A model generated the notes under the pieces. That model was not told the DNA's origin. It saw only the letters and a list, made by a program, of their open reading frames with translations, and searched no databases. The position numbers and the translations under genes were made by a program. From positions 1,178,001-1,242,000 of the forward strand of contig NZ_CP156688.1 in NCBI RefSeq assembly GCF_040616545.1: a DNA stretch of 64,000 nucleotides, given 5' to 3'. Shown one piece after another: positions 35,183 to 44,042 of this stretch. Each line of letters begins with the position of its first letter. Within the stretch, counting starts at the first letter, position 1. Source of the stretch: Akkermansia muciniphila. Its GTDB lineage: Bacteria > Verrucomicrobiota > Verrucomicrobiia > Verrucomicrobiales > Akkermansiaceae.

Positions 35183-35362
35183 TTAGATGTCATCAAATTC
35201 CCCGGTCTTGGTGCTGATTTGATATTCTGGAAAATGGAAGACGTTGGCACCTAAGACTTCTTCCCTCATGAATAACTTATGTTTGTTCCTTTTCAGAGTC
35301 AGAATGCTCCATAAGTTTTTTAGAAGATCTTGCCTTTCCTTTTCGAAAATATCCAATTCCAT
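35183..35362 (-). CDS. 59-residue hypothetical protein downstream of recN
   Basis: ATG at 35362 is preceded by AAGGAG with 5-bp spacing, the best Shine-Dalgarno of the area, so this short frame is probably translated. The protein is soluble, starts with a charged amphipathic helix (MELDIFEKERQDLLKNLW), a basic middle and a short beta-like end with HFPEYQI. No family recognised. Directly upstream, another frame of 26 codons ends with TAA at the ribosome site (RLNERANFTEEMKRKSEED is part of it), possibly the cut-off tail of a lost gene. AT-rich as the defence block. Confidence 0.55.
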   Translation of the reverse strand: MELDIFEKERQDLLKNLWSILTLKRNKHKLFMREEVLGANVFHFPEYQISTKTGEFDDI

Positions 35363-35447
35363 AGTATCTCCTTTTATGTAGATGCCTGATGCTGTCTGTC
35401 CTCCTCTGATTTCCGCTTCATCTCTTCTGTGAAATTGGCTCTCTCGT

Positions 35448-37106
35448 TCAGGCGGGTTGCAGAAGCGCCCGGGCCAGCGTGCGCGCGTGGTCGCCTCCGC
35501 CGCCCAGCATGCGGACCAGCTCCTCTATCCGGTCTTCATGGCTCACCTCCCGCAAGCAGGAGATAGTGCGGTTGCCCGCGGAAGCCTTCTGGACCAGGTA
35601 GTGGTGGGAGGCCAGGGCCGCCACCTGCGGAAAGTGCGTGATGGAAATGACCTGGTGCCTGTTCCCGAGCTGCTGCATCTTGAAGCCCACGGCCCGCGCC
35701 ACTTCACCGCCCACGTTGGCGTCTATTTCATCAAACACCAGCAGGGGGGTGGAATCCTTGTGGGCCAGCGCGCTTTTAATCGCCAGCATGATGCGGGCCA
35801 GCTCCCCGCTGGAAGCGATCAGCCGGAGAGGCTTGGAGGGTTCCCCCGGATTGGGGCCGAACAGGAATTCCACCGTTTCCATCCCCTGGGAGCCGGGTTC
35901 CTGGAGGGGGGACAGGCCCACTTCAAAGACGGCCTGGCGGAAGCCCAGTTCCCGGGAATGCTTGACGATGGAGGAAGCCAGTTTGGGCGCGGAGGCCTGC
36001 CGCGCCCTGGTCAGGGCCTGTCCGGCGGCGTCCACCTGCTTGCGCAGAACGGCCATGGAGGCCCGCAGTTCTTCCAGGCGCTCCGTGCGGTGTTCGATGC
36101 GGTCCAGGCGGTGGGCCGCCTCCTCCCTGCGGGCGCAGACGTCTTCAAAGGAAGGGCCGTATTTCATTTTCAGGGATTCCAGCAGGTTGATGCGTTCCTC
36201 CAGCTGGAAAAGTTCCCGGGGATCGGAATCCAGCTCGGAGGAATAGTCCGCCAGGCGCCCCTCGATCTCCTTGAGCTCCAAATTCACTTCCGCCAGCGGA
36301 GCCAGCCACGCGGCGGTGGAGGCGTCCATGCGTTCCAGTTCATGGGCCGCCCTGGTCAGTTCCCTCAACTGGGAGGCCAGGCCGGGAACGTCCGTTTCCT
36401 CCAGCATGGAGAGCATCCGGGAAACCTGTTCCTGGAGCCTGGTGCCGTTGCGGGCGCGCTGCCAGCGTTCCTCCAGCGTGGGCACTTCCTCCGGCGTGAA
36501 GGCGGCGGCGTCTATCTCGTCCACCTGGTGGCGCAGCAATTCTATTTCCCGCGCCGTGGCCGCTTCCGCATGCTCCAGGTCGTCATACGCCCGGCGCGCG
36601 TCCTGCCACTGCCGCCAGGCGTCCGCATAGGCGTGCACCAGGGGGGCGTGTTCCCCGAAGGCGTCCAGCAGGGAAAGCTGCCTTTCCTGGGAGATCAGGG
36701 AGCGGTGGTCGCTGGGGCCGTGCATGTCTACCAGGCAGGCGCCCGCCTCCCGCAGCAGGTTCAGGGTGCACGGGCTGTCATTCAGGAACTGGCGGTTGGC
36801 TGTGGAGGAAATAATGCGCTTGATGATCAGGTTTCCGTCTTCGCACGGGGGTACGCCGTGTTCATTCAGGATGGCGTGCACCGGGGAGGAGTCCGGCAGG
36901 TGGAAGACGGCTTCCACGCTGCATTGCTGTTCTCCGGACCGGATAAGCGTCTTGTCCGCGCGTTCCCCCAGCGCCAGCCGTATGGCGCCGATGATGACGG
37001 ATTTCCCTGCTCCCGTTTCCCCCGTGATGCAGATGAAGCCGGAACTGGGTTCCCAGAGCAGCTGGTCCACGAGGGCCAGGTTTCTAATTTTCAGCAATGT
37101 AAGCAT
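35448..37106 (-). CDS. recN: DNA repair protein RecN
   Basis: SMC-like ATPase that tethers broken DNA ends during recombination repair; often SOS-induced. 552 aa from ATG 37106 (MLTLLKIRNLALV), the family's usual beginning; upstream ATGs at 37130 and beyond add non-family residues. Walker A GETGAGKS, a long antiparallel coiled-coil middle (about 150-360; many Glu/Arg/Leu heptads), the ABC signature ASSGELARIMLAIK and Walker B LLVFDEIDANVGG are present. It is divergent from the metallo-beta-lactamase-fold gene, and borders the AT-rich defence block on its 3' side. Confidence 0.94.
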   Translation of the reverse strand: MLTLLKIRNLALVDQLLWEPSSGFICITGETGAGKSVIIGAIRLALGERADKTLIRSGEQQCSVEAVFHLPDSSPVHAILNEHGVPPCEDGNLIIKRIISSTANRQFLNDSPCTLNLLREAGACLVDMHGPSDHRSLISQERQLSLLDAFGEHAPLVHAYADAWRQWQDARRAYDDLEHAEAATAREIELLRHQVDEIDAAAFTPEEVPTLEERWQRARNGTRLQEQVSRMLSMLEETDVPGLASQLRELTRAAHELERMDASTAAWLAPLAEVNLELKEIEGRLADYSSELDSDPRELFQLEERINLLESLKMKYGPSFEDVCARREEAAHRLDRIEHRTERLEELRASMAVLRKQVDAAGQALTRARQASAPKLASSIVKHSRELGFRQAVFEVGLSPLQEPGSQGMETVEFLFGPNPGEPSKPLRLIASSGELARIMLAIKSALAHKDSTPLLVFDEIDANVGGEVARAVGFKMQQLGNRHQVISITHFPQVAALASHHYLVQKASAGNRTISCLREVSHEDRIEELVRMLGGGGDHARTLARALLQPA

Positions 37107-37170
37107 TCGGGCTTTGGATTTTGAATGCATTATGGCATCATTCGCTCTAAACGCAATCATGACCTCTGTG

Positions 37171-37944
37171 ATGAACATTCTCTTTCTGGGTACCGGGACG
37201 TCCACCGGAGTTCCCCAGATAGGTTGCTCCTGTGCGGTCTGCACATCGCCGGATCCCAGGAACAAGCGGTTGCGTTCCTCAATTTACGTGGAAGCCGCGG
37301 GCACCCGCATTCTGCTGGATTCCTCCCCGGACCTGCGTCAGCAGGCCCTGCGGGAAAACATTACGGACGTGGATGCCGTGCTGTACACACACGCCCATGT
37401 GGACCATGTGGGCGGGTTTGACGATCTGCGCGCCTTCTGCTGGCGCAGGTCCGGCGGCCTGCCCCTGTATGCCTCCCCGCAGACGATGGAGGCCCTGCGG
37501 ACCATGTACGGCTGGGCGTTTGAACCGAAAACGGCCCGGAGCGGCTACGTCAGGCCGGAACCTCACGAGGTGGCGGAGCCGTTCCACGTGGGCGGCGTGC
37601 TGGTGACCCCCCTTCCCGTCATGCATGCCGGGGTGGAGACTTATGCCTACGTGCTGGAGACGGAAGGGCAGCGGCTGGCGTACATGCCGGATGTGAAAAG
37701 CATTCCGGAGGCCTCCCTGGAGGCCATGAAAGGGGTGGACCTGCTGATTATTGACGGCTTGCGCTACCATCTGCACCCCACGCACCTGTGCCTGGAGGAA
37801 TCCCTGGCCGCCATTGCCGCCATCCGTCCCCGGCGCGCCGTGCTGACCCACATGTCCCATGACATGGATTACCATATTCTTTCCGGCAAACTGCCGGAGA
37901 ACGTTATTCCGGCTTACGACGGCCTGAGGCTGTCCCTGCCGTAA
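37171..37944 (+). CDS. metallo-beta-lactamase-fold hydrolase, PhnP-like
   Basis: 257 aa from ATG 37171 (MNILFLGTGTSTGVP). The metal motif HAHVDHVGG supplies the usual HxHxDH ligands, with further ligands in LPVMHAG, the Asp in LLIIDGLR, and the late His in LTHMSHDMD. An early CSCAVC cluster resembles the structural zinc site of PhnP-type cyclic phosphodiesterases. Members act on cyclic phosphate esters or similar substrates; the true substrate is not clear. The GT26 gene follows after 25 bp. Confidence 0.85.
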   Translation: MNILFLGTGTSTGVPQIGCSCAVCTSPDPRNKRLRSSIYVEAAGTRILLDSSPDLRQQALRENITDVDAVLYTHAHVDHVGGFDDLRAFCWRRSGGLPLYASPQTMEALRTMYGWAFEPKTARSGYVRPEPHEVAEPFHVGGVLVTPLPVMHAGVETYAYVLETEGQRLAYMPDVKSIPEASLEAMKGVDLLIIDGLRYHLHPTHLCLEESLAAIAAIRPRRAVLTHMSHDMDYHILSGKLPENVIPAYDGLRLSLP

Positions 37945-37969
37945 TTTCCTCTTTCATTCCCATCAGGCC

Positions 37970-38764
37970 ATGACTCCTCCAAATGATCCTGACCAGCCCG
38001 GCGGACGGATTCCGTGCGAGACCAGGAAGGTGTTCGGCTTTCCCGTGGCTGTCAGTTCCGTGGAGGAAATGAGCCGTGTCCTGGCGGAGCATGCGCGGGA
38101 AGCGCAGGCCCCGTGCCTGGTCGCCGCCGCGGATGTGCACGTGATGACCCTCGGCGTGCACGACCCGGATTACGGAGCCGTGCTGGAAAAGATGGACGTA
38201 GTTTGCCCGGACGGAATGCCCGTAGTGTGGAAGCTGAACCGGGGGCTTTCCGCCGGGGAAAGGGCCGCGGAACGCGTAAGCGGGCCGGATTTGATGGAGG
38301 CCCTGGTCAGGGCGAATGCCGCGTATCCGGAGCTGCGCCATTTTCTGCTGGGCGGGGATCAAGAAATGCTGGAGGTTCTGGCCGCCGCCTTAAAGGAGAA
38401 GCACCCCGCTTTTCATCTGGCCGGCGCCTATTCCCCGCCCTTCCGTTCCTGGACGGAGGAAGACCGGAAGGCTATGAGGGAGGCCGTCGCTTCAAGCGGG
38501 GCCAATGTGGTCTGGGTGGGCCTGGGCTGTCCCAAGCAGGAACGGTGGATGGCGGAGCAGAAGGGACTGCTGCCCCCGGCGGTTTATGTAGGCGTGGGTG
38601 CGGCGTTCGCCTTTCATGCCGGAACGGTGAAACGCGCTCCCCGGTGGATGCAGAGGAACGGCCTGGAATGGCTGTACCGCATTTACCGGGAGCCGGGAAG
38701 GCTGCTCAAGCGGTACGTGAAGCATAACAGCCTGTTCGTGTGGTACGTGCTGACGGGGCGGTAA
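37970..38764 (+). CDS. WecG/TagA/CpsF-type glycosyltransferase (GT26)
   Basis: 264 aa. Transfers a sugar from a UDP-donor to a lipid-linked acceptor at the inner face of the membrane, usually N-acetylmannosamine or a related hexose, in surface polysaccharide synthesis. Landmarks: AADVHVMTLG, CPDGMPVVWK (donor-site DGxP), HFLLGGDQEML, VWVGLGCPKQERWM and the C-terminal RAPRWMQRNGLEWLYR. The N-terminus is slightly extended. No polysaccharide gene cluster surrounds it, so donor and acceptor are unknown. Confidence 0.9.
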   Translation: MTPPNDPDQPGGRIPCETRKVFGFPVAVSSVEEMSRVLAEHAREAQAPCLVAAADVHVMTLGVHDPDYGAVLEKMDVVCPDGMPVVWKLNRGLSAGERAAERVSGPDLMEALVRANAAYPELRHFLLGGDQEMLEVLAAALKEKHPAFHLAGAYSPPFRSWTEEDRKAMREAVASSGANVVWVGLGCPKQERWMAEQKGLLPPAVYVGVGAAFAFHAGTVKRAPRWMQRNGLEWLYRIYREPGRLLKRYVKHNSLFVWYVLTGR

Positions 38765-38922
38765 AGCCTTTTCCGGTGCGTGCCCCGGAGATGAGGCGCA
38801 GATTATTTTGGCTTGTACCGTTCTTGTGCGGTTTTATCATGGCTTCTCCCGGTCCTGCACGTCCGCAAGGGGTGCGGGTGACGTTTCTCCATTCCTGCGC
38901 CGTCTTAAACTCCATTTCTCCT

Positions 38923-39627
38923 ATGTTCTTTCACCGCATTCCCCGGAAAACCTGGTATGAAAAAGCCGTGGAGCGCGTTTTCAGAGACAGGAAACTGTGT
39001 GAGGAAAAGCTGCTCCCCTTCGGCTGCGTTCGCGGAGAAAACGGTTTCCTGTACCGGACAAAACTGCTGAATGGCCGCCGCCGCATGGAATTTGAAATAC
39101 ACGCGGACGGTTCCGTCTGCGTGGCAATGCATGATGCAGACGGGAGGGACATCCGGCATTCAGCCCAGGAGGCGGCGGACAAGTTGCAGGAAAGGGCGCT
39201 CCGGAGGGAATATGAGGAAGAACTGTGGCATGTGGCTGAATGCTGCTTTGAGCCTGATTTCTTCCACGGCGATCCTGCCCGGAGCCTCGTCGCTCACGTC
39301 CGGGAGGTTTACGGGGACGAACTGGAATTCCTGTGGCGCAAGTCGCCGGGGAGCGCCATTGTGCGCCGGAAGGACACGGAAAAATGGTATGCCGTTTTTC
39401 TGGCCGTGCCGCGGTTGAAGCTGGGCGGCAGTTCCAAAGAGAGGGTTGAGGTGCTGAATTTGCGGGTTTGTCCCGGAGAGCTTGACGGCCTTGTGGACCA
39501 TTGCAGCCGTTTTCCGGCCTACCATATGAATAAGAAAAGCTGGGTGAGCCTTTGTCTGGACGGGACCATTCCCTTTGAAGAACTGGCCGCGCGCCTGGAG
39601 ACCAGCCGTCGGCTTGCCGGAAAGTGA
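38923..39627 (+). CDS. MmcQ/YjbR-family protein with N-terminal extension
   Basis: 234 aa. The C-terminal 110 residues match the CyaY-like fold of MmcQ/YjbR proteins: LWRKSPGSAIVRRKDTEKWY, VLNLRVCPGELDGLVDHC and PAYHMNKKSWVSLCLDG are its usual features. The N-terminal 110 residues form a less typical alpha/beta domain. These proteins are thought to bind DNA, but their role is unclear. ATG 38923 is preferred because the longer frame overlaps the glycosyltransferase gene. Confidence 0.75.
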   Translation: MFFHRIPRKTWYEKAVERVFRDRKLCEEKLLPFGCVRGENGFLYRTKLLNGRRRMEFEIHADGSVCVAMHDADGRDIRHSAQEAADKLQERALRREYEEELWHVAECCFEPDFFHGDPARSLVAHVREVYGDELEFLWRKSPGSAIVRRKDTEKWYAVFLAVPRLKLGGSSKERVEVLNLRVCPGELDGLVDHCSRFPAYHMNKKSWVSLCLDGTIPFEELAARLETSRRLAGK

Positions 39628-39764
39628 ATGCCGTTTCCGGCTGTTTTCCGGACGGCTTATACTTTCCGCACCCGGAATCCATCCGGAATATGGCGGCGGA
39701 GTTTGCGGATGGAAGGGAGGACGGGGCTCTTGACCCGCAAGGGGGGCGGGCCTACAGTGGGGGC

Positions 39765-40091
39765 ATGAACGTTGAAGAAAAGGCGCTGTCCACCTTCCGC
39801 ACGGAACCCTGGCGCCACAACTGCGCCCAGGCCGTTTGCGCGGCGCTGGGAAGGGAGGATTTGCTGGAAGCCGTCTCCGCGTGCGGCACGGGAAGAGCGC
39901 CTGACGGGGTATGCGGCGCCTTGTATGGAGCCCTCCTGTGCACGCCCGTGCAGTCAAGGGAGGAACTGAAGCGGCGGTTTGTGGAAAAGCTGGGTTATTC
40001 CCATTGCAGGGAGCTGAAAAAAGAAGGCCGCGTTCCGTGCCGGGACTGCGTTGCCTCTGCCGCGTTTATGGCTTTTGATTTGCAGGAGTGA
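39765..40091 (+). CDS. C_GCAxxG_C_C-like cysteine-motif protein
   Basis: 108 aa, soluble. Conserved-looking cysteines occur in NCAQAVC, SACGTGRAPDGVCGAL, LLCTP, SHCREL and VPCRDC, a pattern close to the C_GCAxxG_C_C family, putative redox- or metal-binding proteins often near redox enzymes in anaerobes. Family match is from motif only. ATG 39765 is chosen because the upstream frame to 39624 overlaps non-coding sequence. Confidence 0.6.
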   Translation: MNVEEKALSTFRTEPWRHNCAQAVCAALGREDLLEAVSACGTGRAPDGVCGALYGALLCTPVQSREELKRRFVEKLGYSHCRELKKEGRVPCRDCVASAAFMAFDLQE

Positions 40092-40169
40092 ACGCAGAAT
40101 GACACGACTGTATTCATAGTTTTTCATGAAGAAAGGGTCTATTGGAATGAATCCAAATAGAACAACGTC

Positions 40170-40499
40170 ATGAAAAAATTGATATATGCTATAGCAGCGG
40201 TAGCCGTTGCAGTTCCCGTCGTGGCCCTGGCCCAAAGCGCTTGTAACAGCGGTTCCTGCACCAAGGGTGACAAGGACATGGCCGAAGCCAAGGACCACAT
40301 GAAAAAGGGCGCCAAAGCCGCCAAGGATGCCGCTTCTGAAAAAATGAAGGAAGGCAAGGAAGCGATGAAGGGCGCTTACGAAAGAAGCAAGGAAGCCGTC
40401 AAGGATACTTACCAGGACAGCAAGGAAGCCGTGGACCATGCGGCTGACAGGGCTGCCGATAAGGCCGATGCCATTGGCGACGCTGCGAAAAACGGTTAA
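40170..40499 (+). CDS. secreted LEA-like hydrophilic repeat protein, 109 aa
   Basis: Signal peptide in residues 1-22 (cut after VVALA). The mature protein lacks hydrophobic clusters and is dominated by Ala, Lys, Glu and Asp in 11-residue-like steps such as KAAKDAASEKMKEGKEAMKG, the pattern of group-3 LEA proteins that guard proteins and membranes in desiccation or stress. It has two cysteines just after the cut (ACNSGSC), possibly for a lipid anchor or disulfide. A related cytoplasmic gene follows after 33 bp. Confidence 0.7.
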   Translation: MKKLIYAIAAVAVAVPVVALAQSACNSGSCTKGDKDMAEAKDHMKKGAKAAKDAASEKMKEGKEAMKGAYERSKEAVKDTYQDSKEAVDHAADRAADKADAIGDAAKNG

Positions 40500-40532
40500 T
40501 TCAAACGATAAAAAACAAACCATTTAATTATT

Positions 40533-40775
40533 ATGTGTAACTCCAAAGATCATATGAACCATATGCATGAAGGCTGCGGTTGCTCCAAAGATGCCGCTTC
40601 CGGAAAAATGCAAGAAGACAAGCAGGCAATGAAGGATGCCGCTTCCGGAAAGATGGAAGAGGGCAAGCAGGCGATGAAGGATGCCTACGAAAAGGGCAAG
40701 GAAGGCGTCAAGGATATGGCTTCCGGTGTAAGTGACAAGACCAAGTCCATGATGCACAAGGACAAAGACGCTTAA
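40533..40775 (+). CDS. cytoplasmic LEA-like repeat protein with His/Cys head, 80 aa
   Basis: No signal peptide. Residues 1-18 are rich in His, Met and Cys (HMNHMHEGCGCS), a possible metal-binding head. The rest repeats DAASGKMQEDKQAMK, DAASGKMEEGKQAMK, DAYEKGKEGVK, matching the preceding secreted protein. Together they look like a duplicated pair, one exported and one kept inside. Related stress proteins bind membranes or stop aggregation; this remains inference. Confidence 0.7.
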   Translation: MCNSKDHMNHMHEGCGCSKDAASGKMQEDKQAMKDAASGKMEEGKQAMKDAYEKGKEGVKDMASGVSDKTKSMMHKDKDA

Positions 40776-40863
40776 TTCCGGCGAGTGAATAAGCCGTTTT
40801 TTATTCTGCATCCCGTATGCGGAATGATTTCCCCTTGTCCGGGTTTCCCGGGCAGGGGGATTT

Positions 40864-41727
40864 CTATGCAGGCTGGTTTTCTGGAGGAGGGGCGCCTTCT
40901 TCCGGAAGCTGGAGGGCGTGCAGGCTGATCTTATGCTTCTTGCACAGCTGCTCCACCCGGTCCCGTTCCAGCAGGATGGTTTTTCCCGCTTCCAGGGCGA
41001 TTTGCCTGATGCCGCATTCCGCGCACGTCTGGATGGTGACGGGGCCGACGGTGGGTATGTCAAAGCGCATGTCATGCCCCAGGCGGGCCACTTTGGCCAG
41101 CGTGGCGGGTTTGCCGTTGCCCAGCTCGCCGCCGCGGCGGATGCAGTTGTTGGTGCCTTCAATGGCTTCCACGGCCACCACGGTGCCATGGTGCACGATG
41201 ACGGACTGGCCGATGTGGAGGCGCGTGATTTCCTTGGCCATCTGCATGCCGAAGACGGCATCCTCCCATTGTTCGGGCGTGGGCCGCGGTCCGGCGATGT
41301 GGCCCGGCTGAGGCATGTGCTCTTCCATGTACGTGAAGGCGGGCAGGATGGTGAAGCCTTCCTTTTCCGCCTCCGTGATGACGGCTCCCAGCAGGGAATC
41401 CGCGTTTTTCTCCGGCATGCGCATCAGCACGGAAAGGGCGCGCAGGTCCGGACGGAGGGAAAGAATATTCTTGGGGTTGATGCCTCCGGCCATGATGACG
41501 TTCTGCACGCCGTGCTTTTTCAGGAAGGAGAACGGCTTGCTGAGCTGCCCCACGCTGAACTCCCGGTAAACGTCGCACAGGGGGATGACGGCGGGATTGG
41601 TCTCCCCCTTGAAGCCCACGGCCACAATGCGCAGCTCCGGCGTCCGGCGGCGCGCCCCCCGGACAATGTATTCCGGGTAAAGGCCGTCTCCGGCTACCAG
41701 GCCTAATACGGGCGGGTTGGTCGTCAT
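40864..41727 (-). CDS. lpxI: UDP-2,3-diacylglucosamine pyrophosphatase LpxI
   Basis: Lipid A enzyme that splits UDP-2,3-diacylglucosamine to lipid X and UMP; used in place of LpxH in some bacteria. 287 aa, the usual length. The N-terminal Rossmann-like start GLVAGDGLYPEYI, the AGGINPKN loop and the C-terminal stretch with GTNNCIRRGGELG, ATLAKVARLGHDMRFDIPTVG fit the DUF1009/LpxI family. It indicates a Gram-negative outer membrane. It starts 32 bp after the E2 gene, so it may be part of the pdh operon. Confidence 0.88.
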   Translation of the reverse strand: MTTNPPVLGLVAGDGLYPEYIVRGARRRTPELRIVAVGFKGETNPAVIPLCDVYREFSVGQLSKPFSFLKKHGVQNVIMAGGINPKNILSLRPDLRALSVLMRMPEKNADSLLGAVITEAEKEGFTILPAFTYMEEHMPQPGHIAGPRPTPEQWEDAVFGMQMAKEITRLHIGQSVIVHHGTVVAVEAIEGTNNCIRRGGELGNGKPATLAKVARLGHDMRFDIPTVGPVTIQTCAECGIRQIALEAGKTILLERDRVEQLCKKHKISLHALQLPEEGAPPPENQPA

Positions 41728-41759
41728 GCGGCGTGAAGCGTGCGGGAACGGGAGGCTGG

Positions 41760-43028
41760 TTACAGGTATTCCGGGCGCTGGAGAAGTTCCGCCACGCGCA
41801 TGAGCAGGCGGCCGATGTCCGCGCCGTCCACCACGCGGTGGTCCCCCGTAGCCACGATGTTGGCCTTGGAAATGGGAATGAACGCCTCCACCTCGTCGCT
41901 CCAGACCGGAGTCTTGGTGACGGCCCCCACCCCCAGGATGAGGGATTCGCTGGGCATGGGCATGGGCGCGGCAAACGTGAGGCCGAAGCCGCCGAAGTTG
42001 GTGACCGTGGCGATGCCGCCCGTGCTGTCTTCCGGCGCCAGCCTGCGGCGGCGCGCCTGGGCGATCAGCCGGTTGTAGTCCTCCAGCAGCTCTTCCATGG
42101 TCCGTTCGTTCACGCGGCGGAGCACGGGTACCATGACTCCGTCCGCCACCTGCGCGGCGATGCCGATGTCAATGGTCTTGGGAGAAAGGATGTTTTCCCC
42201 CACCAGGTAGCCGGCGCATTCCGGGCTTTCCGCCAGGGCCAGGGCCAGGGCGCGGGCAAAGTACAGGGTGATGCCGGGCCGCAGCGGGGAATGCTGCCGG
42301 TGCTTGATGAGGGGATCCATGAAGACCGGGCGCCCGGCGGAGGCCAGGGGGCGCGTCCAGCTCCGGCGCATGGCGTCCGCCACGGCCAGCCGCATGGAGG
42401 AGGCCTTGCGGTGCGGCCACTGGCTTACGTATTCCAGGAATTCTTCCAGATCGTCAATGGTGACGCGGCCTCCGGCCCCGGAGCCGGAAATGAAGGCAAT
42501 GTCTGAGGCGCTCATGCCCAGTTCATCCATGCGCGCCTTCATGCGCGGGGACATGTAATGCGCGCCCTTCATGCCGGCGGGCACCGGAAGGCCGCGCACG
42601 CTGGGCTGGACTTTCAGGTCCGTGCCGTTTTCCTGGTAGGATTCCCCCGTCACGCCGAAGTGCACCCCGGCGGGCTTGTCCTCCTGGCTGGCGGGGGCGG
42701 GCACGGGCTGGGGCACGGATTCCGGACTGGCCGGAAGGGAAGTCGATTCACCGGCAGGGGTGGCCCCGGAACGTTCAATCTCCTCCTCCGTGGCATCAAT
42801 CATGGCCATGCAGGCGCCGACCACGATGGATTCCCCTTCCTTGATAAACACATCGCTCAGGACGCCGCCGCACATGGTGGTGACGCCCATGGTGGCCTTG
42901 TTGGTCTCTACCTCAAAGATTTCCTGGTCGGCTTCTACGGTATCGCCCTGGGCTGCCAGCAGGCGCAGCACGGTGGCTTCTGCAATGGAATCCCCGAGCT
43001 GGGGCATCAGAATGGGTACTTTAGGCAT
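41760..43028 (-). CDS. pdhC: 2-oxo acid dehydrogenase E2 (dihydrolipoyl acyltransferase)
   Basis: Core of the oxo-acid dehydrogenase complex. Lipoyl domain at residues 1-80 with lipoate Lys in ETNKATMG; a Pro/Ala/Ser linker; a peripheral-subunit-binding domain (MSPRMKARMDELG, GRVTIDDLEEFL); then the acyltransferase domain with the catalytic His in GDHRVVDGADIGRLL. 422 aa is normal with one lipoyl domain. It is 18 bp after E1 beta in a pdhABC-like set. No E3 (lipoamide dehydrogenase) gene is in the window. Confidence 0.92.
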   Translation of the reverse strand: MPKVPILMPQLGDSIAEATVLRLLAAQGDTVEADQEIFEVETNKATMGVTTMCGGVLSDVFIKEGESIVVGACMAMIDATEEEIERSGATPAGESTSLPASPESVPQPVPAPASQEDKPAGVHFGVTGESYQENGTDLKVQPSVRGLPVPAGMKGAHYMSPRMKARMDELGMSASDIAFISGSGAGGRVTIDDLEEFLEYVSQWPHRKASSMRLAVADAMRRSWTRPLASAGRPVFMDPLIKHRQHSPLRPGITLYFARALALALAESPECAGYLVGENILSPKTIDIGIAAQVADGVMVPVLRRVNERTMEELLEDYNRLIAQARRRRLAPEDSTGGIATVTNFGGFGLTFAAPMPMPSESLILGVGAVTKTPVWSDEVEAFIPISKANIVATGDHRVVDGADIGRLLMRVAELLQRPEYL

Positions 43029-43046
43029 GGTGGAAACTGGGTTGGA

Positions 43047-44021
43047 TCAGATGGATAAAAGGTGACGGATGGAGGCCGCAATGGATTCCATCGTGGGGCG
43101 GTGGGCCTTCCAGAGGTTGGGGTGCTGGGGAATGGGGGTGTCCTTGGCGTTGAGCCGCTGGGGCGGGGCGTCCAGCAGATGGAACCCCTCCGCCACAATG
43201 CGGGAAACCACTTCCGCCGTGACGCCTCCCCACGGGAAGTCTTCCCCGATGACCAGGACGCGCCCGGTGCGCGCTACGGAGGCGATGACGGTATCCATGT
43301 CCAGCGGGCGCACCGTGCGGAGGTCCACTACTTCCACTTCATAACCGCTCTCCTTGGCAAGCAGGTCCGCCGCGCGCACGGCTTCCGGCACCATGGCGCT
43401 GTACGCCACCACGGTGGCGTGCTTCCCGGTGCGGGCGATGCGGGCCATGCCGAAGGGGACGACCGGGGCTTCCCGGTAATTGTCCTCCGCCTTCAGCCAG
43501 CGGTACAGGAACTTGTGCTCCAGAAAGATGACGGGATCAGGCACTTCCACGGCCTGGCGCAGCATCCAGTAGGCATCCGCCACGGTGGCCGGGGTCATCA
43601 CGTGCAGGCCCGGATAATGGGCGAACAGGGCTTCCAGGCTCTGGCTGTGGAAGGGGCCCGTGCCGGGCGTTCCGCCGCAGGGCAGGCGCACCGTGATATT
43701 GGCCGGAATGCCCGTGCGGTAGTAATGGGTGGCCGCCATGTTGACGATCTGGTTGAAAGCGATGGTGCTGAAATCCGCAAACTGGACTTCCATGATGGGC
43801 TTCTTGCCCATGACGGCGGCTCCGGTGACCATGCCGGCCATGGCGTCCTCACTGATGGGAGCGTCAATCACCCGGTCCGGGAACAGCTCCTTGAGGCCCT
43901 TGGTCGCTTTGAAAGCGCCGCCGAAAACGCCTATGTCCTGCCCGTACAGGAAAACGTCCTTGTCTTCCGTCAGCAGGTCTTTCTGGGCGTCGTGAATGGC
44001 ATCAATGTATGTTACGCTCAT
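43047..44021 (-). CDS. pdhB: pyruvate dehydrogenase E1 component, beta subunit
   Basis: 324 aa. Transketolase-like pyrimidine domain (LLTEDKDVFLYGQDIGVFGG) and C-terminal domain (VEVVDLRTVRPLDMDTVI, a strong family motif). Forms a heterotetramer with the alpha subunit; binds the pyrimidine ring of thiamin diphosphate. It follows the E1 alpha gene by 21 bp. Specificity for pyruvate, branched-chain or acetoin substrates cannot be set from motifs alone. Confidence 0.92.
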   Translation of the reverse strand: MSVTYIDAIHDAQKDLLTEDKDVFLYGQDIGVFGGAFKATKGLKELFPDRVIDAPISEDAMAGMVTGAAVMGKKPIMEVQFADFSTIAFNQIVNMAATHYYRTGIPANITVRLPCGGTPGTGPFHSQSLEALFAHYPGLHVMTPATVADAYWMLRQAVEVPDPVIFLEHKFLYRWLKAEDNYREAPVVPFGMARIARTGKHATVVAYSAMVPEAVRAADLLAKESGYEVEVVDLRTVRPLDMDTVIASVARTGRVLVIGEDFPWGGVTAEVVSRIVAEGFHLLDAPPQRLNAKDTPIPQHPNLWKAHRPTMESIAASIRHLLSI

Positions 44022-44042
44022 GGGAATATTCCGTTTGCAGGC

